Assembly (NCBI RefSeq): GCF_030345695.1
Contig: NZ_JAUASV010000003.1
Location: 1 to 64,000 of the forward strand
Length of the DNA stretch: 64,000 bases
Source of the DNA: Galbitalea sp. SE-J8
GTDB taxonomy: Bacteria; Actinomycetota; Actinomycetes; Actinomycetales; Microbacteriaceae
Direction of reading: 5' to 3'
Part shown: positions 42,458 through 49,633 of the stretch, in pieces
How the letters are laid out: each line of letters begins with the position of its first letter
How positions within the stretch are numbered: the stretch's first letter is position 1
Notes under the pieces: generated by a model
Told to the model about the DNA's origin: nothing
The model's input: the letters and a program-made list of their open reading frames with translations, nothing else
Database searches by the model: none
Made by a program: the position numbers and the translations under genes

Positions 42458-43375
42458 ATGGAGGTCACGGGGGTCGGCAGCGGAGTGCTGCTCGCGATCG
42501 CCGCCGTGCTCTGGCTCGTGTACCTCGTGCCCACCTGGCTGCGCCGCCGCGAGTTCGACGCGACCGAGCGCAACGCCGTACGGCTGCAGCAGACCCTCCG
42601 GGTGCTCGCCGAGACGGCCGAGGTGCCGGACGCGGTGCGCGCCGAGACGACCGCTCGCGACGCCGCCCTCCAGGCCCGCGTGCTCCGCGCCCAGGAACGG
42701 CGCCGGGCGCTCGAGGCGCGCGCCATGGCGGCCGCGGCGATCCGCGACGCCCGGGTGGACGCGCGCACCACGGCGGGCCGCCGCATCCGTCGCAGCCGCG
42801 CCGTGACGAGCCTCGTGATGGCGGCGTCGCTGCTGTCCCTCGCGGCGACCGGCATCGTGATCGGCGTGGGCGGCGCGAGCATCGTCACCGCGTGGATCGT
42901 CTTCGTCGCCGTGACCGCGCTCGTCTCCTCGCTCGCGATGCTGCGCCGGCTCGCGCGCGTGACGCGCCCGGATGCGGTCGCCCGACCCGAACTCCGCAAG
43001 CACACCAGCCGCGAGGCGGCGACGCTGCCGGATGCGGTCTCCGCCGAGCCGCGCCGCGGGCGCGAGTGGACCCCGGCGCCCGTGCCCAAGCCGCTCTACA
43101 TGTCCCGTGCGACGATCGCGGCGGCCCCGGAGCCGGCGTACGACCGCCAGCGCCTCGCCGCTGCCGCGGCCGCAGCGGCGGAACGGATGCGTGCCGCCCA
43201 CGTCGAGCCCGAGGTCGCCCCGCTGCCCGTGCGTCCCGCACCGGAGCCCGTCGCTGCCGAGCCCGTCGCGCGACGAGCCGCGAGCCGGTTCGCCGGCATG
43301 GGCCGCGTCGACGACGGCGCGCTCGGACGCAGGAACATCGACGAGGCGCTCCGCCGCCGTCGCGCCGCGGGTTGA
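42458..43375 (+). CDS. glpR: GlpR/SepX-like divisome-associated membrane protein
   Basis: A 305-residue membrane protein: an N-terminal helix (GVLLAIAAVLWLVYLVPTWL), the conserved RRREFDATERNAVRLQQTLRV stretch, a charged coiled coil (about 60-105), two further helices (about 118-160), and a long Pro/Ala-rich cytoplasmic tail. Position after galU and the RimJ-like gene matches Rv0996 and Streptomyces SepX, where the product is the receptor for gephyrin-like Glp and helps cell division. Glp itself is not encoded here. I infer the function from gene order and architecture, as sequence outside the N-terminus is weakly conserved. Confidence 0.65.
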   Translation: MEVTGVGSGVLLAIAAVLWLVYLVPTWLRRREFDATERNAVRLQQTLRVLAETAEVPDAVRAETTARDAALQARVLRAQERRRALEARAMAAAAIRDARVDARTTAGRRIRRSRAVTSLVMAASLLSLAATGIVIGVGGASIVTAWIVFVAVTALVSSLAMLRRLARVTRPDAVARPELRKHTSREAATLPDAVSAEPRRGREWTPAPVPKPLYMSRATIAAAPEPAYDRQRLAAAAAAAAERMRAAHVEPEVAPLPVRPAPEPVAAEPVARRAASRFAGMGRVDDGALGRRNIDEALRRRRAAG

Positions 43376-43431
43376 GCGGGCACGCACGGTTCGAGCGGGT
43401 CCGGCGGGCGTGCTAGTGTCGTGTGTCGCAA

Positions 43432-43504
43432 GGGCCCTTGGCGCAGTTGGTAGCGCGCCTCGTTCGCATCGAGGAGGTCAGGAGTTCGAATCTCCTAGGG
43501 TCCA
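43432..43504 (+). tRNA. tRNA-Ala (CGC)
   Basis: A 73-base cloverleaf. The acceptor GGGCCCT pairs with AGGGTCC, including the G3-U70 pair that identifies alanine tRNAs; the D arm is GGCGCAGTTGGTAGCGC; anticodon stem CCTCG/CGAGG with loop TTCGCAT gives anticodon CGC (43465-43467), reading GCG; the T arm GGAGTTCGAATCTCC is intact. CCA is not encoded. A recombinase remnant begins immediately after it, so its 3' end was probably an integration site. Confidence 0.95.
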
Positions 43505-44100
43505 CAATTTCAGACGTAGTCGAACCCCTGACATGGGTGTTTTCGCCTGTCGTGACGGCGAACGGCTCCGCGAGGCGGAGGGTTGCTTCCTCCTCCTCGT
43601 TGATGTCGATGCCGGTCGTGAAGGTCCGGTTCGCGAGCCGCTTCCCGTACGCGTCGGTGTGCGATGCGGCGGTCGATATCGGCGTACTGGGCTTCGTCGA
43701 TCGAGATGCGGGCGTAGCCGTCGGCGACGAGCTGCTCGGCGACCGCAACGGGGATTGCCCGGCGCGTGCATCGGGTCTTGCGGTTGCGGCGGCCACTGCG
43801 GGAGAAATAGGCGTACTGGATGCCTTGCTCGTTCGTCGGGAGGTCGAGCTGCAACCTGGACCCGCACGCTCCGCAGAAGAGAGATCCCTTGAGGCAGTGG
43901 TCGTAGGTGCGCTTCCGTGCTCGAGCTTGCTTCGCGGTGTCGAGGATCGACTGGACCCGTTGCCAGGTGGCCAAGTCGATCAACGGTTCGTGGTTGCCGG
44001 GGTGGTTGACGCCTTTGTAGGGGACGAGGAACTGGTGCGGAAATCCTCTGGCCTCTCGCTCTCTGGCCTTGAATCGCGTGTTCCTGTAACCGCGCTCATG
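43505..44100 (-). pseudogene. Large serine recombinase, C-terminal remnant
   Basis: Minus-strand coding reads KGVNHPGNHEPLIDLATWQR, then a zinc-ribbon-like CLKGSLFCGACGSRLQLDL with later CTRRA, then AVAEQLVADGYARISIDEAQ. These are the recombinase and coiled-coil parts of large serine integrases. The frame changes near 43660, where the neighbouring frame carries on as GIDINEEEEATLRLAEPF, the usual terminal segment. The catalytic N-terminal domain is missing and base composition is lower in GC than around it. It points at the tRNA-Ala 3' end, as an integrase would at its attachment site. Clearly non-functional. Confidence 0.75.
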
Positions 44101-44217
44101 ACGTCGGCACCTCCTGAGAGGTAGGTGCGCACCGCGTCTCACAGGACCGGCTCGGAAACAAGGCGGCGTTCACGACCTCGCCCGCTTAGTCCCGTTGAAC
44201 ATCGACGCCCTTGGTGG

Positions 44218-45600
44218 TCAGCTGCGTCGCGTCGGGGTGAAGAGAACGGCGACGACGCTGAGCAGCGCGAGCGGGAGTACCCAGAGTGCAGCGATCGGGT
44301 AGCCGTGTTCCTCTGGGAACACTGCGCCGACAGGGGTGGCGCTGGCGAGGAGGAGGCTCGCAAGGGCACTGCCGATGCTGAAGCCGACGCTGCGGACGAT
44401 CTGGTTGATCGACAGGACGCTGGAGGTCTCCTGCCGGGGCACGCCATCGAGCACCAGCCGGGGCATGATCGCGGAGACCCCGCCGACGCCGAGCCCGAGG
44501 ACGGCCATCGCCATGAGAGTCACGATGAGCGAGCCGGGAGCGGTGGCGAACAGCGCAGCGGCGAGGACGACGAAGGCGGCGTGAATCGCGAACGTCCACC
44601 GGGCTGGCACGTGCCCGGCCAGCCAGGGGGTGAGTCGACCCGCGACAAAGCCGAGGACGGAGAACGGGATGAGGGCGGCACCGGCGAGCACCCCGGAGAG
44701 CCCGAAGCCGTACCCGGCGTCCGCCGGGGTCTGGACGTAGCGGGTGAGCAGCGAGAACAGCAGGTACATGCCGACGCCGGAGGTGAGCATCGCGGCATTG
44801 GCGCGGAGCACGCCGCCCTGCATGAACAGGCCGAGGTCGACCAGGGCTGCAGGGGTACGTCGTTCGACCACGACCCATGCGCCGAGCGCCACAACCGCGA
44901 GTGCCAGGATCGCCGCCCCGATCCACGGCAGGTTCCAAACAGAGGGCTGGGCGACGACCAGCAGCACCCCGAGGGTGCCGATGCCGAGCAGGACCGCGCC
45001 CGGAACGTCCACGCTGACGGCCGGGCGCGGTCCGTCCTTGGGGATGATGCGCCAGGCGATGAGGACTGCGGCGAGGGACAGCAGGAAGCCAGCGCCGTAG
45101 GCGATGCGCAGTCCGGCGAGCTGGTCGATCAGGCCCATGAGCGGGTAGGCGACACCGATGCCCACGGTGGAAGCGACCGCGACGGTCGCAATCGTGGCGT
45201 GTGCGCGCGCCTCGGGCAGATGGTCGCGGGCCACACTCATCAGCAGCGCGACCGCGCCGAGGCCGAGGCCCTGGAGGGCGCGGCCAGCCAGCAGCACGCC
45301 GAACGGTGCCGGGATCGTCGTGAGCAGCCCACCGAGCGTGACCAGGGCGAGGGTGAGGAGGATCGTGGCGCGGCGGTGGGGCCCGGCGCCGAGTCGGCCG
45401 AGGACGGGCGCGGCGATCGCACCGGCGAACAGTGTGACCGTCAGCGTCCACTGGGCCGCGTCCAATGGCACGTCGAGGTCGAGGGCGACAGGGGTGATGA
45501 GCGGTGCACCGACCCCGCCGATGACCGCACCGAGGAACGCGATGGTGACGATCGCGGGCCCGAGACCTCGCGGCGGGGCAACGCCGGATGTGGTGGTCAT
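44218..45600 (-). CDS. MFS efflux transporter
   Basis: A 460-residue major facilitator protein with about 14 helices. It begins GPAIVTIAFLGAVIGGVGAPLITPVAL; PVLGRLGAGPHRRATILLT is the helix 2-3 loop (motif A-like), and GRALQGLGLGAVALLMSVARD marks helix 4. ATG 45600 overlaps the stop of an upstream TetR remnant by four bases (ATGA), so this was a regulator-pump operon whose regulator has been cut. It sits inside the tRNA-linked integration patch and was probably acquired with it. Confidence 0.8.
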   Translation of the reverse strand: MTTTSGVAPPRGLGPAIVTIAFLGAVIGGVGAPLITPVALDLDVPLDAAQWTLTVTLFAGAIAAPVLGRLGAGPHRRATILLTLALVTLGGLLTTIPAPFGVLLAGRALQGLGLGAVALLMSVARDHLPEARAHATIATVAVASTVGIGVAYPLMGLIDQLAGLRIAYGAGFLLSLAAVLIAWRIIPKDGPRPAVSVDVPGAVLLGIGTLGVLLVVAQPSVWNLPWIGAAILALAVVALGAWVVVERRTPAALVDLGLFMQGGVLRANAAMLTSGVGMYLLFSLLTRYVQTPADAGYGFGLSGVLAGAALIPFSVLGFVAGRLTPWLAGHVPARWTFAIHAAFVVLAAALFATAPGSLIVTLMAMAVLGLGVGGVSAIMPRLVLDGVPRQETSSVLSINQIVRSVGFSIGSALASLLLASATPVGAVFPEEHGYPIAALWVLPLALLSVVAVLFTPTRRS

Positions 45601-45797
45601 CGGTTGGTCTCGGTGGTGGTGTGCTCGAACAGGCCGGGGCGGACACGGGTGCGGACGCCTTCGGCCCAGGGCTCGTCGATCGTGTCCACGTCGAGCGCGG
45701 CGCCGGAGTTCAACAGCATGCCGAAGGCGAGGAAGGACTTGACGGTGACGGGCTGGAGCCCGGTGGAGCCTGCAACCGCCTGCCACATCGCGGCGAA
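45597..45797 (-). pseudogene. TetR-family regulator, C-terminal remnant
   Basis: The minus-strand frame FAAMWQAVAGSTGLQPVTVK, then SFLAFGMLLNSGAALDVDTI and DEPWAEGVR to the stop, matches the last helices of a TetR ligand-binding domain. Upstream of 45797 the frame has no TetR character and the DNA-binding part is missing. It overlaps the MFS start by four bases. The MFS gene may therefore be unregulated or silent. Confidence 0.55.
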
Positions 45798-45799
45798 GC

Positions 45800-45928
45800 T
45801 TGCTACGGCTCGGGTTCGACACCCACGGTCGGCTGCTGGAGACGGTCGTGCTGGTCCTCGATAGTGGAAACGAACTCGTGATCCACGCCATGAAGGCCCG
45901 CCCACAGATGCTCGATCTCCTGCCGTAG
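45800..45928 (+). pseudogene. Toxin-like protein, C-terminal remnant
   Basis: Plus-strand bases 45800-45928 encode LRLGFDTHGRLLETVVLVLD followed by SGNELVIHAMKARPQMLDLLP and a stop. This is the typical end of a small toxin-like protein often paired with a ribbon-helix-helix antitoxin, in which RLLEVVVL and VIHAMKAR recur. No start or antitoxin is present. It abuts the TetR remnant at 45797 with only two bases between, marking a recombination junction. Confidence 0.5.
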
Positions 45929-45944
45929 CGACCTCCATGCCGCA

Positions 45945-46170
45945 ATTCATCTGGGTGAGTTTTCTCCCACACCGTCATCCGGCTGACGTCGAACCGCCGG
46001 GCGATCGATATGACACTATCGCCGCTGTCGCGGGCCGTGTGCATCGCTTCTATTTGGTTGGCCGTCAGAGGCTTTCGACTCCGTCTCGTTGGTTCCGTCA
46101 CCGCACCAGCGAGCGCCGAATCGATGACGACGCCCGACGACCCAAGACCCCGCTTCGCCAGCTCCCACAC
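45945..46170 (-). pseudogene. Resolvase-type serine recombinase, C-terminal HTH remnant
   Basis: The frame from 46170 reads RRSRKPLTANQIEAMHTARD then SGDSVISIARRFDVSRMTVW, the helix-turn-helix tail of Tn3-type resolvases and invertases. The catalytic domain is missing and the frame loses recognisable content after about 45945. It is the third truncated mobile-type gene in this patch. Confidence 0.6.
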
Positions 46171-46216
46171 GGGTTCCAGCCCTTCGACGCGCTTCCACTC
46201 GAACGCGACAGATCCG

Positions 46217-46245
46217 GGTGGTCGCGCCTCCTCGGCGCGACCACC
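46217..46245. repeat. Perfect inverted repeat at the edge of the integration patch
   Basis: GGTGGTCGCGCC (46217-46228) and GGCGCGACCACC (46234-46245) flank TCCTC. Pairing can extend outward imperfectly to GACAGA and TCTGTC. It lies between the resolvase remnant and the intact tetR gene, so it may be an element end, a resolution site or a transcript end. Confidence 0.55.
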
Positions 46246-46286
46246 CTGAGTCTGTCAGAACGTGGGAATCCTCGTGATCAAATCGG

Positions 46287-46943
46287 CTACAGCGGGTCGT
46301 CGTCGCGTGACGAGCGCCCCGGACCGCCGGCCACGGCGGCGCCGTCGACGACGATGCGGAGGCAGTCCCTGAACAGGTCGTCGGGGGTGCGGTCGCCGTC
46401 GAAATAGTCGGTGATGCCCGCGATCAGGGTGGGGTGGGCCGCGGTGAACTCGGCGAGGTCCCAGGTCCCCAGCGCGGCCGCGTCGGGCCGCGGCGCCTGC
46501 TCTTCGAGCACGTAACCGATGGTGAAGCGCTCGGTGGCGAGGGTGATGACGCGCGCGTGGCGCAGCGGCACGCCCGCCGCCACGAGGGCGCTGATGGCGA
46601 GCTCGGAGAGGGCGTTCATCGCGGCGGACAGCTGCGCGGCGGAGATCACGCGGGCTCCGTCCGGATGCGCCAGGAGCGCGGCGCGCAGCCCGTGGGCGAG
46701 AGCCGTCAGCCAGTCCGGCCAGGGCTCGTCGGGCGCCGGCGGCGACATCCGCTCCACGAGGTCGGCGAGGATCGCGTCGGCGATCGCGGTGACCAGGGCG
46801 GCCTTGTTCGGCACGTGCCAGTACAGCGTCGGCGACTGCACGCCGAGGCGGGCCGCGAGCCTGCGCGTCGTCACACCGTCGAGCCCCTCGGCGTCGAGGA
46901 GGGCGACGGCCTCGGAGACGACCCGCTCTCGGTCCACCGCCAT
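46287..46943 (-). CDS. tetR: Tetracycline repressor homologue (TetR class proper)
   Basis: A 218-residue repressor resembling Tn10-type TetR along its length, not just in the HTH. It has VVSEAVALLDAEGLDGVTTR, the recognition segment LGVQSPTLYWHV (TetR(B): LGVEQPTLYWHV), then LRAALLAHPDGARV and ERFTIGYVLEEQAP, which match the ligand-domain blocks CALLSHRDGAKV and FTLGCVLEDQEH. The adjacent spacer contains two near-canonical tet operators. Unlike known tet loci the divergent gene is not a tetA pump but a 94-residue protein. Tetracycline binding is inferred and the actual ligand may differ. Confidence 0.8.
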   Translation of the reverse strand: MAVDRERVVSEAVALLDAEGLDGVTTRRLAARLGVQSPTLYWHVPNKAALVTAIADAILADLVERMSPPAPDEPWPDWLTALAHGLRAALLAHPDGARVISAAQLSAAMNALSELAISALVAAGVPLRHARVITLATERFTIGYVLEEQAPRPDAAALGTWDLAEFTAAHPTLIAGITDYFDGDRTPDDLFRDCLRIVVDGAAVAGGPGRSSRDDDPL

Positions 46944-46993
46944 CGTCCGCGCTCCTCGGCATCCGCTAGCTCGTGCCTCCCGCTAGCCACGCC

Positions 46994-47030
46994 ACCCTAT
47001 CAGTGATAGGGTCCCTATCAGTGGTAGAGA
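46994..47030. promoter_or_regulatory. Two overlapping tet operators
   Basis: ACCCTATCAGTGATAGGGT (46994-47012) is a perfect 19-bp palindrome. TCCCTATCAGTGGTAGAGA (47012-47030) differs from the Tn10 tetO2 sequence at one base. They share base 47012 and lie between tetR and the divergent small gene, 50 bases from the tetR start. The match to the classical operator, together with the conserved recognition helix, makes this a confident TetR site. Confidence 0.85.
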
Positions 47031-47071
47031 GTGGCGGCCGCGCGGCCGCCCGACTGAGAGGGGTCGACGTC

Positions 47072-47356
47072 ATGTCGAAGGATCACGCCGTGCGCGACGC
47101 GCTGCACGAGGCGACGCACCGGATGCCGGGGATTCCCGAGCACCGCGACCGCCCGGAGGGGCACCAGGGCGCGAACCCGCACGGCCGGCCGGCCCAGAAC
47201 CGGCCGGCCCAGAACCGGCCCGCCCAGAACCGGTCGCTGCAGAGCCGCGGCACGGTCGCGCACCACGGCTCGGTCGCCGCGCACACACGCTCGCCGCGGG
47301 TGCTCGTCGCGTGGCAGAACCGCATCGCCGCGCTGTTCTCCCGCCGCAGCGGCTGA
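47072..47356 (+). CDS. Small basic protein under tet-operator control
   Basis: A 94-residue, Arg/His/Gln-rich protein of unknown function. It begins MSKDHAVRDALHEATHRMPG, carries three PAQNR repeats (about residues 40-54) encoded by 15-base DNA repeats, and ends with a short amphipathic VLVAWQNRIAALFSRRSG. No signal peptide or membrane helix. GAGAGGGG lies eight bases before ATG 47072. The tet operators are 40-80 bases upstream, so TetR probably represses it. I do not recognise it; it may be a short regulator, an inhibitor of translation or a recruited host gene. Coding is supported by third-position GC and the ribosome site. Confidence 0.55.
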   Translation: MSKDHAVRDALHEATHRMPGIPEHRDRPEGHQGANPHGRPAQNRPAQNRPAQNRSLQSRGTVAHHGSVAAHTRSPRVLVAWQNRIAALFSRRSG

Positions 47357-47370
47357 CCCCGCGCCGCGTC

Positions 47371-47919
47371 TCAGGCGCCGCGCGCCCCCCGGGCCCGAAC
47401 CGCCCCCGCCGGCGCACCGGGCGTGTCGTCCACCGCGCCCACTCCACCTACCGCGCCCGCTGCATCAGGCGCGCCCACGGCACCCGGCGCGACCGGGAGC
47501 ATGCGCTGCAGGAGGCCGGCCAGTCGCGACCGATCGCGCGCGCCGAGCCCGGCGAGGAGCGGACGGATGTGCGCGGCGGCATCCGCGTCGACCGCACGCG
47601 CGTCCGCGGCGCCCTCCGGTGTGAGTGCGACGCGCGTGGAGCGCCGGTCGTTCGCATCCGGTTCGCGCCGCACGAGACCGCGCCGCACCGCGCGGTCGAT
47701 GAGGCCGCTGACGGAGGAGCGGTCGAGTCCGAGGTGCAGGGCGAGGTCCGACATCGTCGGCTCGTGGTCGCGCAGGATGCCGAGCAGGCGCATCTGCGTC
47801 GGCGACAGCGCGTGTGCGGCCGCGACGTCGGCGATCGTGTCCCACACCGTGAACGTCAGCTGGGCGAGGGCGTCGACGAGCGCGGCATCCGTCGTCGTCG
47901 GGTCGGACGCATCGGTCAC
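47371..47919 (-). CDS. MarR-family regulator
   Basis: A 182-residue winged-helix protein: LSPTQMRLLGILRDHEPTMS, LALHLGLDRSSVSGLIDRAV (recognition helix, about 62-81) and wing RREPDANDRRSTRVALTPEG. The C-terminal about 45 residues are an Ala/Gly/Pro-rich extension. GTG 47919 has AAGGAG six bases upstream. It is divergent from a quinone-type oxidoreductase gene, with a palindrome inside that gene's promoter, and likely represses it in response to an electrophile or phenolic compound. Confidence 0.85.
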   Translation of the reverse strand: MTDASDPTTTDAALVDALAQLTFTVWDTIADVAAAHALSPTQMRLLGILRDHEPTMSDLALHLGLDRSSVSGLIDRAVRRGLVRREPDANDRRSTRVALTPEGAADARAVDADAAAHIRPLLAGLGARDRSRLAGLLQRMLPVAPGAVGAPDAAGAVGGVGAVDDTPGAPAGAVRARGARGA

Positions 47920-47929
47920 TGGGTGCTCC

Positions 47930-47980
47930 TTGACTAGTTCGTGGTACCACCTATTATAGTTGGCGTTACCAATCAATTGG
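47930..47980 (+). promoter_or_regulatory. Oxidoreductase promoter with embedded palindromes
   Basis: TTGACT (47930-47935) and TATTAT (47952-47957) are 16 bases apart. GTGGTACCAC (47941-47950) is a perfect palindrome between them and CCAATCAATTGG (47969-47980) is a second one just before the GGAAGGA ribosome site. Either suits MarR repression of the 47994 gene. Confidence 0.55.
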
Positions 47981-47993
47981 AAGGATAGCGCCC

Positions 47994-48941
47994 ATGAAAG
48001 CCGCACTGGTCACCGCGTTCGGCGAGCCGCCGAGGTACGAGGACTTCACCGAGCCCGAGGCCACGGGCACGCACGAGGCCGTCGTCGACGTCCTCGCCGT
48101 CGGACTGCACCCGCGGGTGCAGTCGCAGGCCGACGGATCGCACTACACGAGCACCGATGAGCTCCCGCTGATCCCGGGGGTGGACGGCGTGGGCCGCACG
48201 GCCGACGGCCGACTGCGCTACTTCGTGCTGCGCGACACGCAGTTCGGGTCGATGTCCGAGCGCACCGTGATCGACCTGCGCCGCAGCGTCGAACTGCCCG
48301 ACGGGGCCGATCCCGTGCAGGTGGCGGCCGTGATGAACCCGGCCATGTCGTCCTGGGTGGCGCTGCGCCGGCGGATCGAGCTCGGCGCGGGCCAGTCCGT
48401 CATGGTGCTGGCCGCGACGGGCAGCGCCGGGCAGCTGGCGCTGCGGGTGGCCCGGCGGCTCGGCGCCGGTCACGTCATCGCGGTCGGCCGGGGCGCGGAG
48501 CGTCTCGCGGCCCTCGACGCCGACGTGACCGTCTCGCTCGACGACGACGCCGACACCATCGCGGCGAACCTCGGCCGGGCCGGTGCCGACGTCGACGTCG
48601 TGCTCGACTACCTGTGGGGCAAGCCCACGGCCGACGCGCTGTACGCGATCATCCCGAACCGCACGGATGACGCCCAGCCGCTGACCTGGATCCAGATCGG
48701 GTCCGTCGCGGGCCTCGAGGCGCCCATCCCCTCGGCCGCGCTGCGCGCCGCCCGGCTGCAGCTGATCGGCTCGGGCCAGGGCTCGGTGCCCACCGCGGAC
48801 ATCGTCGCGGAGCTCGGCGCGCTCGTCGCGGAGGTCGCCGCGGGCACGTTCGCCGTGGCCACGCGGACGGTTCCGCTCGCCGACGTCACGGCGGCCTGGA
48901 CGGATGCCGCGACCGCCGAACGGGTCGTGATCGTGCCCTGA
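47994..48941 (+). CDS. Zinc-independent MDR-type quinone oxidoreductase
   Basis: A 315-residue medium-chain dehydrogenase/reductase: MKAALVTAFGEPPRYEDF, a GVDGVGRTADGR segment, NPAMSSWVALRRRI, and cofactor loop VLAATGSAGQLALRVARRLG (about 137-156). No structural zinc cysteines. Homologues reduce quinones or enones with NADPH. Controlled by the divergent MarR gene, it may remove reactive carbonyls. GGAAGGA lies about eight bases before the ATG. Confidence 0.8.
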   Translation: MKAALVTAFGEPPRYEDFTEPEATGTHEAVVDVLAVGLHPRVQSQADGSHYTSTDELPLIPGVDGVGRTADGRLRYFVLRDTQFGSMSERTVIDLRRSVELPDGADPVQVAAVMNPAMSSWVALRRRIELGAGQSVMVLAATGSAGQLALRVARRLGAGHVIAVGRGAERLAALDADVTVSLDDDADTIAANLGRAGADVDVVLDYLWGKPTADALYAIIPNRTDDAQPLTWIQIGSVAGLEAPIPSAALRAARLQLIGSGQGSVPTADIVAELGALVAEVAAGTFAVATRTVPLADVTAAWTDAATAERVVIVP

Positions 48942-49004
48942 CCCGGGATCGCCGGCCCGGTGGGCGAGCCCACCGGCCCGACCCGCCGAGCCGGCCCGGG
49001 CGGC

Positions 49005-49592
49005 TCAGCGCGCGACGCGACGCAGGAGGGCGTCGATCACGGCCGCGTCGAGCGGGCCGTCGGTGAAGAACGCGCGGTGGTAGATCGGCGCGAACAGCGC
49101 GTCGATGATCAGCTCGGGGTCCTCGTCGACGATCGTGCCCTCGCGGATGCCCCGTGCCACGAGCTCGCGCGCCGCCGCGCGGCGGGGGGCGAGCCAGTGC
49201 TCCGCGAACGCGGCGTGGGTGGCGCGCCGCGAGAGGGCGCCCGCGGCGAGCGCGCGCAGCGGGCCGCCCGTCGGCGCGTCGATCAGCACGTCGGCGGCGA
49301 GCGTCATCTGCTCGCGCAGTCCCTCGATCGCGGGCGTGCCGGCATCCGTCGTGATCGATTCGTGCACCGAGCCCAGGAGCGCGTCGAGCAGCAGTTCCTC
49401 GGGCGTGCGCCACCAGCGGTACAGCGTCGTGCGGCTCGCCCCCGCCGCCTGCGCGATGCGGTCGAACCCGATGTCGACGCCCGCCTCGGCGGCGAGCCGG
49501 GCGGCGGCGGCGAGGATCCGGTCCCGAAGCTGGGGATCTCGTGGGCGGCCGCGGCCGCGAGGGGGTTGCGGGGTGCCTGAATTACTGGACAC
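49005..49592 (-). CDS. TetR-family regulator
   Basis: A 195-residue TetR protein: GRGRPRDPQLRDRILAAAAR, IGFDRIAQAAGASRTTLYRW (HTH, about 38-57), and a long helical C-terminal domain ending VIDALLRRVAR. The start is probably the GTG at 49592, because a consensus TATAAT (49605-49600) overlaps the earlier ATG at 49601. Transcription starting six or seven bases on would begin at this GTG, giving a leaderless message. It is divergent from the dehydrogenase operon at 49634 and likely controls it. Confidence 0.8.
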   Translation of the reverse strand: MSSNSGTPQPPRGRGRPRDPQLRDRILAAAARLAAEAGVDIGFDRIAQAAGASRTTLYRWWRTPEELLLDALLGSVHESITTDAGTPAIEGLREQMTLAADVLIDAPTGGPLRALAAGALSRRATHAAFAEHWLAPRRAAARELVARGIREGTIVDEDPELIIDALFAPIYHRAFFTDGPLDAAVIDALLRRVAR

Positions 49593-49599
49593 GACGTAC

Positions 49600-49605
49600 A
49601 TTATA
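49600..49605 (-). promoter_or_regulatory. Consensus -10 element giving a leaderless start
   Basis: Minus-strand TATAAT (49605-49600) places the transcription start at about 49592-49593, the first base of the GTG codon of the TetR gene. Leaderless messages are common in actinobacteria. Confidence 0.5.
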
Positions 49606-49633
49606 TGGGTCCGGCGATGACGAGAGGGATGTG

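Noticed and set aside
43413-43520. Apparent protein tail reading DPRRFELLTSSMRTRRA.
   Set aside because: It is the antisense translation of the tRNA-Ala gene, a well-known artefact; only the part before it belongs to the recombinase remnant.
46973-47071. Earlier start for the small tet-controlled protein.
   Set aside because: The added segment runs through the tet operators; GAGAGGGG before ATG 47072 is the convincing ribosome site.
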